A DNA stretch of 64,000 nt, taken from [Flexibacter] sp. ATCC 35208 (GTDB taxonomy: Bacteria > Bacteroidota > Bacteroidia > Chitinophagales > Chitinophagaceae). Of this stretch, positions 1 to 9,978 are shown piece after piece. The DNA is taken from positions 1 to 64,000 of the forward strand of contig NZ_MTKN01000024.1 in assembly GCF_001975825.1 (NCBI RefSeq), given 5' to 3'. The position numbers and the translations under genes are program-made. The notes beneath the pieces are model-generated. The model saw only the letters and a list, made by a program, of their open reading frames with translations. It was not told the DNA's origin and did no database searches. Each line of letters begins with the position of its first letter. Position 1 is the stretch's first letter.

Positions 1-143
1 TAGGGTTTTTTCTGAAAATGGTTTTCATTCCCCGTTGGTGAATTCCCTCTTTCATGACTGTTTTTATTCTGAGACTCATCCTCTGTCGAAATTCCTTTGT
101 TCTTCAGGTCATTCAGCTGCTAAATCTGATCCAATAGCTCCTA

Positions 144-1250
144 TTACCGGAACGTTAACACACCATCTTTCAATTCATGTTTAATGCCGGTCGTTTTTCC
201 CAGGTTGTCCAAAAAATCATTTAATCCATCCTGCTTAGTCAATATGCCGGTAAGATCTATACGGGAAACAGCAGAATTTTCAAATACAACATCGATATCA
301 AACCATCTGTTGATCACATCACCTAAGTCTTTCAATGTTGCGTTTCTGAAATAATATTTCCCTTCCATCCATCCTAAGGTATTTCGCTTATCAAAGGCAT
401 CGATACTAAAGAACTGCTGGTTATACACTGCTTCATAGCCAGGTGATAACTGCACCACCTGTGCACTGTTTTTGCTTTTTAATACTACCTTGCCTGAGGC
501 CAATGCTATACGCGGGTTCACACTGCTGTAGGTGTTGATGTTAAAGGCTGTTCCAAGTACATCTACAGACACATCTCCGGCATGTACGATAAAAGGCCGG
601 GTAGGATCTTGTTTTACGGAAAAATAGGCTTCTCCGCTCACGGTTACTTCCCGCGTTTTTCCATTAAATGCCATTGGAAAACGAATTTCTGATTTTGCAT
701 TCATCCATACTTCTGTTCCATCTGCCAGCACAAGCTTATAATCTTTGCCGGCAGGTACCCGCAATACATTCATTGGCATATCGGCAGTTGCGTTGGCCGC
801 ATTGTATTGTAAGCTTTTTGAAGATACGTGTAATTGCGCACTCCCTACCTTCATCATGGACTGTGTCGTATCGGAGAGGTCTATTTGCTGACCGTTGGCT
901 AGTTGCAGGACAATGCCGGTCGGGTTATTTGCAAGTTGTTTTTTCGACGGTTGTTTATAATAAAACAAACTACCTCCTAATCCTAATATTAGCAGGATAC
1001 TTGCCGCTGCATACCACCACTTGAATTTCCGAGGTATAAACCGGTGTTTGTTCTCCTCCCATAAAACACCTTCATCCAGTTTGGACAAATACGCCTGTGA
1101 AATTGGCTGGCTCAACTGCTCCTGCATTCCTTTATATATTTCACTTAATTCCGGAACGGTTTCTAATAATTGCCTCAGTTGCGCATCATCTTCATCAGAA
1201 ATACATCCTGACAGCTTCTCCAACATTAATTGTTCTATATATGGTATCAT
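144..1250 (-). CDS. FecR-family anti-sigma factor of the first SusCD locus
   Basis: This inner-membrane protein relays a signal from the outer-membrane SusC transporter to its ECF sigma factor. The 368 residues show a cytoplasmic N-terminal region (about 1-75), one transmembrane helix (about 78-98), a FecR domain (about 155-260, with the typical RVPAGKDYKLVLADGT and SGEAYF stretches) and a C-terminal DUF4974-like domain (about 298-368). It lies 17 bp downstream of the sigma gene on the same strand, so the two are probably one operon. The partner transporter starts at 2014 on the other strand and carries the STN domain expected for this relay. Family assignment is secure; the inducing glycan is unknown. 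Confidence 0.95.
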   Translation of the reverse strand: MIPYIEQLMLEKLSGCISDEDDAQLRQLLETVPELSEIYKGMQEQLSQPISQAYLSKLDEGVLWEENKHRFIPRKFKWWYAAASILLILGLGGSLFYYKQPSKKQLANNPTGIVLQLANGQQIDLSDTTQSMMKVGSAQLHVSSKSLQYNAANATADMPMNVLRVPAGKDYKLVLADGTEVWMNAKSEIRFPMAFNGKTREVTVSGEAYFSVKQDPTRPFIVHAGDVSVDVLGTAFNINTYSSVNPRIALASGKVVLKSKNSAQVVQLSPGYEAVYNQQFFSIDAFDKRNTLGWMEGKYYFRNATLKDLGDVINRWFDIDVVFENSAVSRIDLTGILTKQDGLNDFLDNLGKTTGIKHELKDGVLTFR

Positions 1251-1267
1251 TTGTTCTGATCTTAAAT

Positions 1268-1828
1268 TTATTCTGAATATGGCAGGTCCAGCTTATTCCG
1301 CAGCGTTTTCACTGCGATCTTCAGGTGTGTCTTTAATGAGTTTACACTAATCCCCATATTGTCTGCCACCTCATGGTACTTCTTATGCTCCAGGTATACC
1401 AGGTTAAATGCACGCTGACGCTGCGTGGGAAATTCCCGCAACAGTTCATGTAGTTGCTGCTGAAACTTTTCGTTCGATATTAGGTTGTGTTCCTCCCCAC
1501 ACGATTGGTCCACGACTGTTTCAGCATACTTTTCGATGCGTTTAAGTCTTCTCGACTTTATCTTATGATAGTCATTTACCTGGTTGCGTACCGCAACCAG
1601 CAGGTAGGTACGGAGGTTACCATTAATTTTGTAATACAATTGTTTTTCCCAGATACTGCACAGTACAGACTGGACCAGGTCATCGGCGTCAGTAGGATCT
1701 CCTGTTCCCAGATACGCCTTCGTCCACATTAGTCTGTAGTATTTCTTAAAGATAAGTTCAAATGCATCGCCGGCGCCCCCATTCTTTAATAATAGAAGTA
1801 CAATATCGTCTCCTGGATATTCAGGCAT
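1268..1828 (-). CDS. ECF RNA polymerase sigma-70 factor
   Basis: This is a 186-residue extracytoplasmic-function sigma factor with region 2 (about 22-90, including TDADDLVQSVLCSIWE) and region 4 (about 128-180, HTH with YHEVADNMGISVNSLKTHL). It probably directs transcription of the divergent SusC operon once released by the FecR protein encoded just downstream. The start is the ATG at 1826-1828, which gives a normal family length. The intergenic space to SusC (1829-2013) must hold both promoters. It belongs to the FecI-like group common in Bacteroidota SusCD loci. Confidence 0.95.
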   Translation of the reverse strand: MPEYPGDDIVLLLLKNGGAGDAFELIFKKYYRLMWTKAYLGTGDPTDADDLVQSVLCSIWEKQLYYKINGNLRTYLLVAVRNQVNDYHKIKSRRLKRIEKYAETVVDQSCGEEHNLISNEKFQQQLHELLREFPTQRQRAFNLVYLEHKKYHEVADNMGISVNSLKTHLKIAVKTLRNKLDLPYSE

Positions 1829-1963
1829 AAAAAATAGTTAAGTGGTTGATTGTATAACGCGGATAAAAATTCTAAAGGGATATTGTCTGGAATAAATATA
1901 AATGTTATTTTGACATTTATAAAAAGTTTTTTTGGAGGGCATTCACCCATTCACAATTGTCGT

Positions 1964-1973
1964 CGTCTTTATA
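1964..1973 (+). promoter_or_regulatory. Candidate ECF-type promoter -10 element upstream of SusC
   Basis: The decamer CGTCTTTATA lies 41 bp upstream of the SusC start and is preceded, 12 bp before it, by an ATTCACCC stretch. The same decamer occurs at 63784-63793 just before the FecR gene at the end of the window, there preceded by ATTACCC at a 13 bp distance. Two genes of the same functional class share the two-part motif, so it may be an ECF sigma promoter. This is inference from two sites only. Confidence 0.4.
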
Positions 1974-2013
1974 TCGTGAAGCATCAACTAGATTCTACAA
2001 TTAAGTAAGGAAA

Positions 2014-5000
2014 ATGAACAGACATTCCCCGTTAATGAAAACGGCCAGCAAGCATTTTGCCTGGCAGCGAACCACTATTGCCTTTCTGTTGCTCTTTCTG
2101 AATTATCAATTACGTGGGCAGACGATCAGCCCCCCAATTGTAACGATCAAAGGGAATAATATGACCCTGGAATCGATCTTTAAATCGATAGAGCAACAAA
2201 CTGACATCACCTTTTTTTACAGTGGCAACATCCCTAAAAACGACATCATTGGCCAGGTCAACTACTCCGGGGCCAAAGTGACCACCGTACTGGATGATTT
2301 ATTGAAAGGGCGCAACCTCGCCTATGAAATTAAAAAAAATGTGATCCTCATTCGAAGGGAGGAAAAGCCCCTCCCGGTCGAAAAACCTGCTGCCGCCAAT
2401 CAGGAGCCCATACTCTCCGGCCAGATCTTAGCAGAGGATACCAAAACGCCATTACCCATGGCCACCGTCATGCTGAAAGGCACTAATATCGGTGCGACTG
2501 CCGATCAGAACGGGTTCTTCAAACTCAGGCTGAATGGCACCAGCAAAGTACTTGTGGTGCAATATGTAGGCTATGAAACCAGGGAGATGAACCTGACCGG
2601 GAAGAACAATTTAGAAATTATGCTCTCCCCAAAAGACAATACCATCAAGGATGTGGTGGTGGTAGCATATGGCACCCAAAAGAAAACCAGTATGGTCAGC
2701 TCCATCACCTCCATCAATCCCAAAGAACTGAAAGGCCCTACCTCTAACCTCACCACTATGCTGGCAGGAAAGATAGCAGGGGTGATCTCGTACCAGCGAA
2801 GCGGCGAACCGGGTGCTGACAACGCGCAGTTCTTTATCAGAGGTGTCGGTACTTTTGGCGCAGGTAAGGTAGACCCACTCATTCTGATCGACAATATTGA
2901 ATCATCTTCAAGAGACCTTGCCAGGTTGCAACCCGATGATATCGCCGGTTTCTCTGTGCTCAAAGATGCGACTGCTTCCGCACTCTATGGCGCCAGAGGT
3001 GCGAATGGCGTGATCCTCGTTACTACTAAAACCGGCAACATCGGAAAGATGAAGTTCAATGCCCGTCTCGAAAACGCCACTTCTTCCAACACCCGCAACT
3101 TTGCACTGGCAGACAATATTACTTATATGAAACTGGCGAACGAAGCCACGCTCACCAGGAATCCACTCAGCGCGCTCCCCTATTCTCAAAATAAAATCGA
3201 TCATACCGCAGCTGGCGACGATCCTTTATTATATCCAAATAATAACTGGATAAAACAGTTAATTAAAAATCACACCAATAACCAACGTTATAATATCAAT
3301 GCCAGTGGCGGTTCTGACAAAGCCAAATACTACCTGGCAATGACGTATAATATTGACAATGGTATTCTGAAAGAAAATGAGCTGAATAATTTCAGCAATA
3401 ACATCAAACTAAGGTCTTATTCTATCCTTTCAAACACCACGATCAATCTGACAAAAACGACAGAGGCACTCGTGAGTTTAAAGGGTCAGTTTGATGATTA
3501 TAATGGTCCTGTAGGCGGAGGTGCGGCAGTTTTTTATAATGCGATCTGGAGCAATCCGGTGGCATTTCCGGCGGTGTATCCATCCAGTCTGATGCCGTAT
3601 GTAAAACACCCTTTATTTGGTAATGCCCTCATTCCAGGTGGTGGTGCATTGTATGTCAATCCATACGCACAATCCATTTCTGGTTTTCAGGCGACCAACA
3701 CCAGTACACTCACTGCACAGCTGAGCCTAAAACAAAACCTGGATGCAGTAACACCCGGTCTTTCTGCGAGAGTGATGGCTTATACTACACGGTATGCGTA
3801 CTTTGCCGTTTCCCGCCAGTATAGTCCTTATTATTACCAGGCGAATACCAATGAAGGAAAGTTTTCCGGGCTGACACTAATCAATGATGGTAGTACAGGT
3901 AGTGTAGGTGCTACGCCTACGGAATACCTCACCTATTCACCGGGTGATAAAGTTGTGAACACCACGACATATGCCGAAACAGCCCTGAATTATTCCAGGA
4001 TCTTCAAAGACAAGCACAGTGTGGGTGGTATGCTAATCGGTACGATCAGAAACTATATTACAGGTAATGCTTCTACCCTGCAATTATCATTGCCCAGCAG
4101 GAACCTGGGTGTATCCGGCAGATTCACTTACGGCTATGACAACCGCTACCTGTTCGAATATAACTTTGGCTACAATGGTTCCGAACGTTTTGCTACGAAC
4201 CATCGGTTTGGTTACTTCCCATCTGTTGGTGGAGGCTGGATTGTGTCTAATGAAAAGTTCTTTTCCTCATTGGCTGATAAAGTGCAGCAGCTGAAGTTCA
4301 GGTTCACTTATGGTTTGGTGGGTAATGACCAGATCGGTAATTCAACTGACCGGTTCTTTTATCTATCTGATGTAAATCTTAATGGCGGTGCCGCTGGTTA
4401 TTTCGGTACGCAATTTAATTATAGCCGACCCACTGTGGCTATCAATCGTTATGAGAACAAGGATATAACCTGGGAGTTGTCCCGCCAGACGAACATCGGG
4501 ATGGACCTCACCGTCTTCAAAGATCTCACACTCACCATCGATGCTTACAAACAGGTACGTAGCAATATCCTCATGGTAAGAAGTACGATTCCTTCTTCCA
4601 TGGGCCTGCAGGCTGACATCTCTGCCAACTCCGGCAAGGCCAGCAGTCAGGGTATTGACCTTATGCTGAATTATACCAAAACATTTGAACACAGCTTATG
4701 GCTGCAAACCCGTGGTACACTAACCTATGCAAAAAGTAAACTGCTGGTGAATGAAGAGCCGCAATACGCTGCTAACAACCAACACTTATCAAAAGTAGGT
4801 AACTCATTGGGACAGATATACGGACTGGTAGCAGAGAAGTTGTTTGTCGATGATGCAGAAGTGAGCAACTCTCCTTTACAATATGGACGTATCATGGCTG
4901 GTGATATCAAATACAGGGACATCAACGGAGATGGTACGATCTCTAATGCAGACATGGTACCGATCGGTTTTCCGACCACGCCAGAGTTGATCTATGGTAT

Positions 5001-5469
5001 GCTCTTTTCTGTGGGCTATAAGAACTTTGATATCAGCGCTGCCTTTCAGGGTTCAGGCAGGTCTTCTTTCATTATTAATTCAGCGAACACGACACCTTTT
5101 TATATCAATGGTGGTAACCAGAATGGCTTGCTGCAGTCCATTGCAGACGACCACTGGTCAGAAGATAACCGGAACTCTTACGCATTCTGGCCAAGGTTAA
5201 GTAATACCATTTCAGAGAATAACAAACAGACATCTACCTGGTGGCTGCGGAGCGGTTCCTTCCTTCGATTGAAATCAGCCGAGATCGGGTATAACTTTTC
5301 CGATCGGGTGTTGAAAAAATTCCGGCTCAGTACAGGTCGTATTTATGTAAGTGGTATGAACCTGGCTACAATCAGCGCCTTCAAAATATGGGACCCGGAA
5401 ATGGGTGATTCCGGTCTGGGATACCCTATTCAGCGGGTTTTTAATACAGGATTGTCTATCGGGTTTTAA
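2014..5469 (+). CDS. SusC/RagA-type TonB-dependent outer-membrane transporter with STN domain
   Basis: This is a 1151-residue outer-membrane beta-barrel that imports glycan or another large substrate using TonB energy. In order it shows an N-terminal signal segment (about 18-36), an STN signalling domain (about 45-112), a carboxypeptidase-regulatory-like beta domain (about 133-207), the plug (about 213-335, starting at VVVVAYGTQKKTSM) and the barrel to the C-terminal GLSIGF. The STN domain marks it as a transducer that talks to the FecR protein at 144-1250. The SusD gene follows at once, so the two form the usual transporter pair. Substrate cannot be read from sequence. Confidence 0.97.
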   Translation: MNRHSPLMKTASKHFAWQRTTIAFLLLFLNYQLRGQTISPPIVTIKGNNMTLESIFKSIEQQTDITFFYSGNIPKNDIIGQVNYSGAKVTTVLDDLLKGRNLAYEIKKNVILIRREEKPLPVEKPAAANQEPILSGQILAEDTKTPLPMATVMLKGTNIGATADQNGFFKLRLNGTSKVLVVQYVGYETREMNLTGKNNLEIMLSPKDNTIKDVVVVAYGTQKKTSMVSSITSINPKELKGPTSNLTTMLAGKIAGVISYQRSGEPGADNAQFFIRGVGTFGAGKVDPLILIDNIESSSRDLARLQPDDIAGFSVLKDATASALYGARGANGVILVTTKTGNIGKMKFNARLENATSSNTRNFALADNITYMKLANEATLTRNPLSALPYSQNKIDHTAAGDDPLLYPNNNWIKQLIKNHTNNQRYNINASGGSDKAKYYLAMTYNIDNGILKENELNNFSNNIKLRSYSILSNTTINLTKTTEALVSLKGQFDDYNGPVGGGAAVFYNAIWSNPVAFPAVYPSSLMPYVKHPLFGNALIPGGGALYVNPYAQSISGFQATNTSTLTAQLSLKQNLDAVTPGLSARVMAYTTRYAYFAVSRQYSPYYYQANTNEGKFSGLTLINDGSTGSVGATPTEYLTYSPGDKVVNTTTYAETALNYSRIFKDKHSVGGMLIGTIRNYITGNASTLQLSLPSRNLGVSGRFTYGYDNRYLFEYNFGYNGSERFATNHRFGYFPSVGGGWIVSNEKFFSSLADKVQQLKFRFTYGLVGNDQIGNSTDRFFYLSDVNLNGGAAGYFGTQFNYSRPTVAINRYENKDITWELSRQTNIGMDLTVFKDLTLTIDAYKQVRSNILMVRSTIPSSMGLQADISANSGKASSQGIDLMLNYTKTFEHSLWLQTRGTLTYAKSKLLVNEEPQYAANNQHLSKVGNSLGQIYGLVAEKLFVDDAEVSNSPLQYGRIMAGDIKYRDINGDGTISNADMVPIGFPTTPELIYGMLFSVGYKNFDISAAFQGSGRSSFIINSANTTPFYINGGNQNGLLQSIADDHWSEDNRNSYAFWPRLSNTISENNKQTSTWWLRSGSFLRLKSAEIGYNFSDRVLKKFRLSTGRIYVSGMNLATISAFKIWDPEMGDSGLGYPIQRVFNTGLSIGF

Positions 5470-5493
5470 GTGTTAATTAAAGAACAGAATTTT

Positions 5494-7404
5494 ATGAAAA
5501 TTATTCGCTTGTTCATAATTGCGGCATTGCTGACTACATCCTGCAAAAAGAATTTCCTGGATGTGGTACCTGATAATGTGGCAACCATTGATAATGCCTT
5601 TACTTCCAAAACAGAAGCTGAGAAATATTTATTTACCTGTTATTCGTATCTCCCCATCAGTTTCGACCCCACTTACAATGTAGGTTTATCTGCCAGTGAT
5701 GAGGTCTTTGTGCTTGACCCTACCAGTGCAATCAGGTCTACTAACGTGCTTCGTCTGCCTTATGGAGATCAGAATATTTCAAGTCCTATCGCCAATTTCA
5801 TGACTGGCGACAGAGACGGAACTGCTAGTTATAAAGCGATCAGGGATTGTAACATTTTCCTGGAAAACATCAGTAATCTAAGTAAAGTACCGGATCTGGA
5901 CATCGATACCCGTGAGCGTTGGATATCTGAAGTAACGTTTCTGAAAGCCTACTATCATTTTCTCTTGTTCAGGGCATATGGTCCAATTCCTGTTATTGAT
6001 AAGAACCTGCCTATCAGTGTGGCCATCGAAGAAACGTATGTAAAACGCCAGCCAGTGGATAGTGTGGTGAATTATATTGCCAATCTGCTGGATGAAGCAG
6101 CCCTGCATTTGCCAAACAGTATCAATAATATTTCTTCAGAACTGGGTCGTATTACCAAACCGGCGGCAATGGGTCTAAAGGCAAAATTGCTCGTCACTGC
6201 TGCAAGTCCTTTGTACAATGGCAATTCAGACTATGCTGCTTTTAGAAATAAAGATGGTACTGCTCTATTTAATCCTGCTTACAGCGCAGAGAAATGGCAG
6301 CGTGCAGCAGATGCGTGCAAAGCGGCCATTGACCTAGCTACAGCACAAGGTGTACAATTGTACGAATTCCCGGCACAGACCATTCCACTGAATGCTACTA
6401 CCATGACACAGATGAGCATCCGTAACTCCATGAGCGAACCCTGGAATAGTGAGCTGATATGGGGGAATACCACCAGTATTACATGGGCGTGTACGTTCTT
6501 ACAACGTTGTGGAATTGGCCAGTTTGATTTTGATAATGCAGTGGCCTCAAAGACTGCGGGACACCCATTAATGGGACCTACCATCAAAATGGCAAAGTTA
6601 TTTTATACAAAGAATGGAGTGCCTATAGATGAAGACAAAACGCTGGACTTTACTAACATTTCTACCCTTCGGGTAGCCACTCATGATGAAAGATTTAATA
6701 TCAAAGAAGGAGAAACGACCGCGCGGTTAAACTTTGACAGAGAGCCTCGTTATTACGCAGATCTTGGTTTTGACAGAGGCATCTGGTATATGGCGAACAG
6801 TCCTTCAAAAAGCGATGAAAACACATTCTGGCTGAAGGCAAGAGGGAGTGAAACGAGTCAGTCATCACCAGTGCCTGTCTGCGGGTTTTATATGAAGAAA
6901 ACGGTGAACTGGCATATGGACTGGAATACCCTCACCTACCCTTCTTATCCTTATCCTGAAATGCGACTGGCAGATCTGTATTTGTTGTATGCCGAAGCAT
7001 TGAATGAAGCACAGGGTCCACAAAATGATGTTTATGAATACATCAACCGCGTAAGGGCAAGAGCAGGTTTGACAACAGTGCAAAACGCCTGGGCCACTTA
7101 TAGCAAGAATCCTACAAAATATACCACCAAAGAAGGGATGCGTACTATTATCCAGCGGGAACGTGCAATAGAACTTTGTTTTGAAGGACATCGTTTCTGG
7201 GATCTGTTGCGTTGGAAAACGGCGGCACAGGAACTGAGTGGCAATATTACCGGCTGGGTAGTAAGCGGACAAACCCCGGAGTTGTACTATCGTGAAGTCT
7301 CTTTTCTGGCAAGGCATTTCGTGGCGCCACGTGATTACCTGTGGCCAATAGATGAAGATGACATACTGGAAAATCCGAACCTGGTTCAAAATCCTAACTG
7401 GTAA
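5494..7404 (+). CDS. SusD/RagB-family surface lipoprotein
   Basis: This surface-exposed substrate-binding lipoprotein forms the lid of the SusC channel. I chose the ATG at 5494 rather than the in-frame GTG at 5470 because it gives a clean lipoprotein signal (MKIIRLFIIAALLTTSC, lipid Cys at 17) and 636 residues. The C-terminal SusD hallmark is present (ERAIELCFEGHRFWDLLRWK), as are TPR-like helices with the LKAKLLVTAASPLYNG stretch. It begins 24 bp after the SusC stop. Substrate unknown. Confidence 0.96.
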   Translation: MKIIRLFIIAALLTTSCKKNFLDVVPDNVATIDNAFTSKTEAEKYLFTCYSYLPISFDPTYNVGLSASDEVFVLDPTSAIRSTNVLRLPYGDQNISSPIANFMTGDRDGTASYKAIRDCNIFLENISNLSKVPDLDIDTRERWISEVTFLKAYYHFLLFRAYGPIPVIDKNLPISVAIEETYVKRQPVDSVVNYIANLLDEAALHLPNSINNISSELGRITKPAAMGLKAKLLVTAASPLYNGNSDYAAFRNKDGTALFNPAYSAEKWQRAADACKAAIDLATAQGVQLYEFPAQTIPLNATTMTQMSIRNSMSEPWNSELIWGNTTSITWACTFLQRCGIGQFDFDNAVASKTAGHPLMGPTIKMAKLFYTKNGVPIDEDKTLDFTNISTLRVATHDERFNIKEGETTARLNFDREPRYYADLGFDRGIWYMANSPSKSDENTFWLKARGSETSQSSPVPVCGFYMKKTVNWHMDWNTLTYPSYPYPEMRLADLYLLYAEALNEAQGPQNDVYEYINRVRARAGLTTVQNAWATYSKNPTKYTTKEGMRTIIQRERAIELCFEGHRFWDLLRWKTAAQELSGNITGWVVSGQTPELYYREVSFLARHFVAPRDYLWPIDEDDILENPNLVQNPNW

Positions 7405-7416
7405 AACCGACAACAC

Positions 7417-8610
7417 ATGAAGTTAACATATATCATAGCTTTAATTTTATTAGCGGCATCCTGTACCAGGGATGATTTGCGCAGCCCCGTATCAAAGAAC
7501 AGTTCGGCTCCTGGTGCAGTATCCAATGTTAAGGTGGTGAACCTGAATGGGAAATCAGCCTTAACGTATACACTCCCGGGTGATGAGGATCTTTCTTATG
7601 TAAAAGCGGAATATGAAACATCTGCAGGTCATCCAAGAGAGATAAAAGCATCTTACTATGTGAACACACTCACAGTAGATGGTTTTGGAGATACCTTGCC
7701 ACATACCATCAAATTGTACGCGGTAAATTCCAGTGAAGTAGCATCTGAGGCTGTCACCGTTACGGTACAACCGCTGACACCGCCTATTGATCTGGCATTA
7801 AGATCACTGAAAGTAGTGGCTACATTTGGTGGCTTCAATCTTACCTGTGATAATCCTACAGAAGAAAACCTCGCGATCATTCCACTGGTAGATACCACAG
7901 GCAATGGAGTCTGGATACAGACGACTGGTATGGATAATATCTATAGTAATAGTCCTGTCATCACCAGTGCAGTCAGGGAACAACCAGCTATAGAACGACA
8001 CTATGCATTTGTAGTAAGGGATAGATGGCTGAATTATTCAGATACGTTGTATGAAACATTGACGCCGATTTTCGAACAGTTACTCCCTAAATCAGATTGG
8101 AGCAATTATGTGTTGCCCGGTGATGCGGAGATATTGAACAATGGTGGTCGTACAGATGTATCTTATATCTATGATGGCAACTTCCATCCTGGCTGGCCAC
8201 AGTGTTTATTTACCGTTGAGCAGGCCAGCTCTTCACAGATGGTGACACTGGATCTTGGCAAACCACATATATTCAGCCGTATGCAGGTGAATCCTTATAA
8301 GGAAGTCGGCAGTTTGTATTATGTAAGAGGGAATGTAAAAGACTTTGAAATATGGGCATCCAATTCACCGAATTTAAGTGGCGCTTTGGATGAAAGCTGG
8401 ACCAGGCTGGTTACCTGTCATGTTACGAAACCTTCAGGCTCTGCTTCAGGTACAGAGACGACAGCGGATCAAACGCTTGCATACAATGGCTGGCAGTTTG
8501 ATTTTCCTGCGTTGCAAACGGCCTATCGGTATGTAAGGATCAGAAGTCTTTCCAACTGGCAGGGTTCATACTTTATAAACATAGCAGAGTTCACGCTATG
8601 GGGTAATTAA
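7417..8610 (+). CDS. Surface lipoprotein with DUF4959/DUF5000-type domains
   Basis: This 397-residue lipoprotein (signal MKLTYIIALILLAASC) sits in the SusE position after SusD, 12 bp downstream. The N-terminal half (about 30-215) looks like two fibronectin-like beta domains of the DUF4959/DUF5126 kind (APGAVSNVKVVNLNGKSALTYTLP split over residues 31-54). The C-terminal part (about 225-397) resembles a discoidin-like DUF5000 domain (LDLGKPHIFSRMQVNP, YRYVRIRSLSNWQG), a fold that often binds sugars. It is probably an accessory glycan-binding protein of the locus. Family naming is from memory of these domains, not a search. Confidence 0.85.
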   Translation: MKLTYIIALILLAASCTRDDLRSPVSKNSSAPGAVSNVKVVNLNGKSALTYTLPGDEDLSYVKAEYETSAGHPREIKASYYVNTLTVDGFGDTLPHTIKLYAVNSSEVASEAVTVTVQPLTPPIDLALRSLKVVATFGGFNLTCDNPTEENLAIIPLVDTTGNGVWIQTTGMDNIYSNSPVITSAVREQPAIERHYAFVVRDRWLNYSDTLYETLTPIFEQLLPKSDWSNYVLPGDAEILNNGGRTDVSYIYDGNFHPGWPQCLFTVEQASSSQMVTLDLGKPHIFSRMQVNPYKEVGSLYYVRGNVKDFEIWASNSPNLSGALDESWTRLVTCHVTKPSGSASGTETTADQTLAYNGWQFDFPALQTAYRYVRIRSLSNWQGSYFINIAEFTLWGN

Positions 8611-8629
8611 TCACTTATAATCTTTTAGG

Positions 8630-9832
8630 ATGCAAAGAGCATTTATAATAGCAGGCATGTTGACATTATTGTTTGCATGTACCAAAATGGATGAATACAG
8701 GGATAAATATATGGAGAATGGATCCATTGTTTATCCGGGCAAAATGGATTCTGTAGCAGCCTTTTCGGGTAAGAACAGGGCGGAGATCAGGGGCTTGTTC
8801 ACTTCCGATCCTAAGATCACGAAGTACAAGGTGTTCTGGAATAGCAGACAGGATTCAATAGAAGTGCCTGTGACTAGAACATCTGGTGTGGACACGGCGA
8901 AAGTGATCATACCTGATCTTCCGGAAGGACTGATGAGCTTTGAGATCAGGACCTATGATGCGCATGGCAATATATCTATCCCCGTTAATACATCTGCGAA
9001 TGTATATGGGGACCTTTACCAGAGTGCACTGATCAATAGAGGTATTGCAAATGCAGAGATGCAGGATGATGGATCCGCGTTGATAAAGTGGGCAGATGCG
9101 GGCAGTGATGCGGGTACGGTGAGCATGCGGATTAAGTATACAGATAATACGGGGGTTGCGCATGATACGCTGGTATTGTCTGTTCTTACAGACATGACTA
9201 CGACATTGCCTGCGTTCAAATCCGGAACGGGTATTAGTTATCAAACGGCTTATTTGCCCAATGCTACGGCAATAGATACCTTTTATACAGCATTTGAGGC
9301 GTTTTCTGTGAAAGCGGATGTGACAGCGTTGTACCTGAAGAATACAGGTCCTTTTGATCGCGCTACTTATGATGGTGGGCGCTGGGGTACGCTGGCAGCG
9401 CCATGGGTGACGAGTGCAAATGTGATCAATCACTCAGGTTATGGCGGGTATGCATCTGAGACATGGTTGAATGCAGGCGGGTTTCTGGTGATGGAGTCAG
9501 GATGGAGTGGAACAGCGAATATTGTGAATGGGAAGATTTCACAGACGACGACATTGCCTGCGGGGAATTATATATTTCAGGTAGCGTGTTATACAGAGGC
9601 GTTGGATCCGGTGTATATAGTGGCAGCGGCGGGCAGCGCACTTCCTGATATTAGTGGGCTTTCGGGGGCTTTGGGGTATGGATCATTTCCCAGCAGTAAG
9701 TATGTGAGTGCGACGGTATCATTTAAGTTTACGTTGGAGCAGGAAGAGGAGGTGACATTAGGATTTTTAGCGACAATGACTTCGGGTAATCAATATTGGA
9801 GGGTAGGGAGTGTGAAGTTGATAAAGAATTAG
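8630..9832 (+). CDS. DUF4998-type SusE-position lipoprotein
   Basis: This 400-residue lipoprotein (MQRAFIIAGMLTLLFAC) closes the first SusCD operon, 19 bp after the previous gene. The N-terminal region (KMDEYRDKYMENGSIVYPGK) is typical of DUF4998 proteins, followed by two fibronectin-like domains. The C-terminal 150 residues form a beta-sandwich-like region resembling DUF5013. It is probably a surface glycan-binding accessory protein. Its 3' end is repeated in the spacer: a 12-base segment at 9819-9830 recurs at 9842-9853. Confidence 0.85.
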   Translation: MQRAFIIAGMLTLLFACTKMDEYRDKYMENGSIVYPGKMDSVAAFSGKNRAEIRGLFTSDPKITKYKVFWNSRQDSIEVPVTRTSGVDTAKVIIPDLPEGLMSFEIRTYDAHGNISIPVNTSANVYGDLYQSALINRGIANAEMQDDGSALIKWADAGSDAGTVSMRIKYTDNTGVAHDTLVLSVLTDMTTTLPAFKSGTGISYQTAYLPNATAIDTFYTAFEAFSVKADVTALYLKNTGPFDRATYDGGRWGTLAAPWVTSANVINHSGYGGYASETWLNAGGFLVMESGWSGTANIVNGKISQTTTLPAGNYIFQVACYTEALDPVYIVAAAGSALPDISGLSGALGYGSFPSSKYVSATVSFKFTLEQEEEVTLGFLATMTSGNQYWRVGSVKLIKN

Positions 9833-9938
9833 ATTGGGGGGTGATAAAGAATTGGACATTGAAAAGTGGATGTATCATAAATAACAGGAAGGCAATGAGA
9901 ATTTAAATACGAAAATTCTCTCCATCAGGTACCCGAAT

Positions 9939-9978
9939 AAAAAGGGGGCGTCTCGAAGTTCTTAGACGCCCCCTTTTT
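9939..9978. terminator. Bidirectional rho-independent terminator
   Basis: A 15 bp perfect stem (9939-9953 with 9964-9978) around a 10-base loop, with A tracts on one side and T tracts on the other. It serves the convergent SusCD operon and the HAD gene; the HAD stop codon (9978-9980) touches the stem. Confidence 0.93.

Noticed and set aside
1..143. Open minus-strand frame downstream of the first FecR gene
   Set aside because: No start codon and polar low-complexity translation; a stop lies at its upstream end. Nothing else is visible in these bases.
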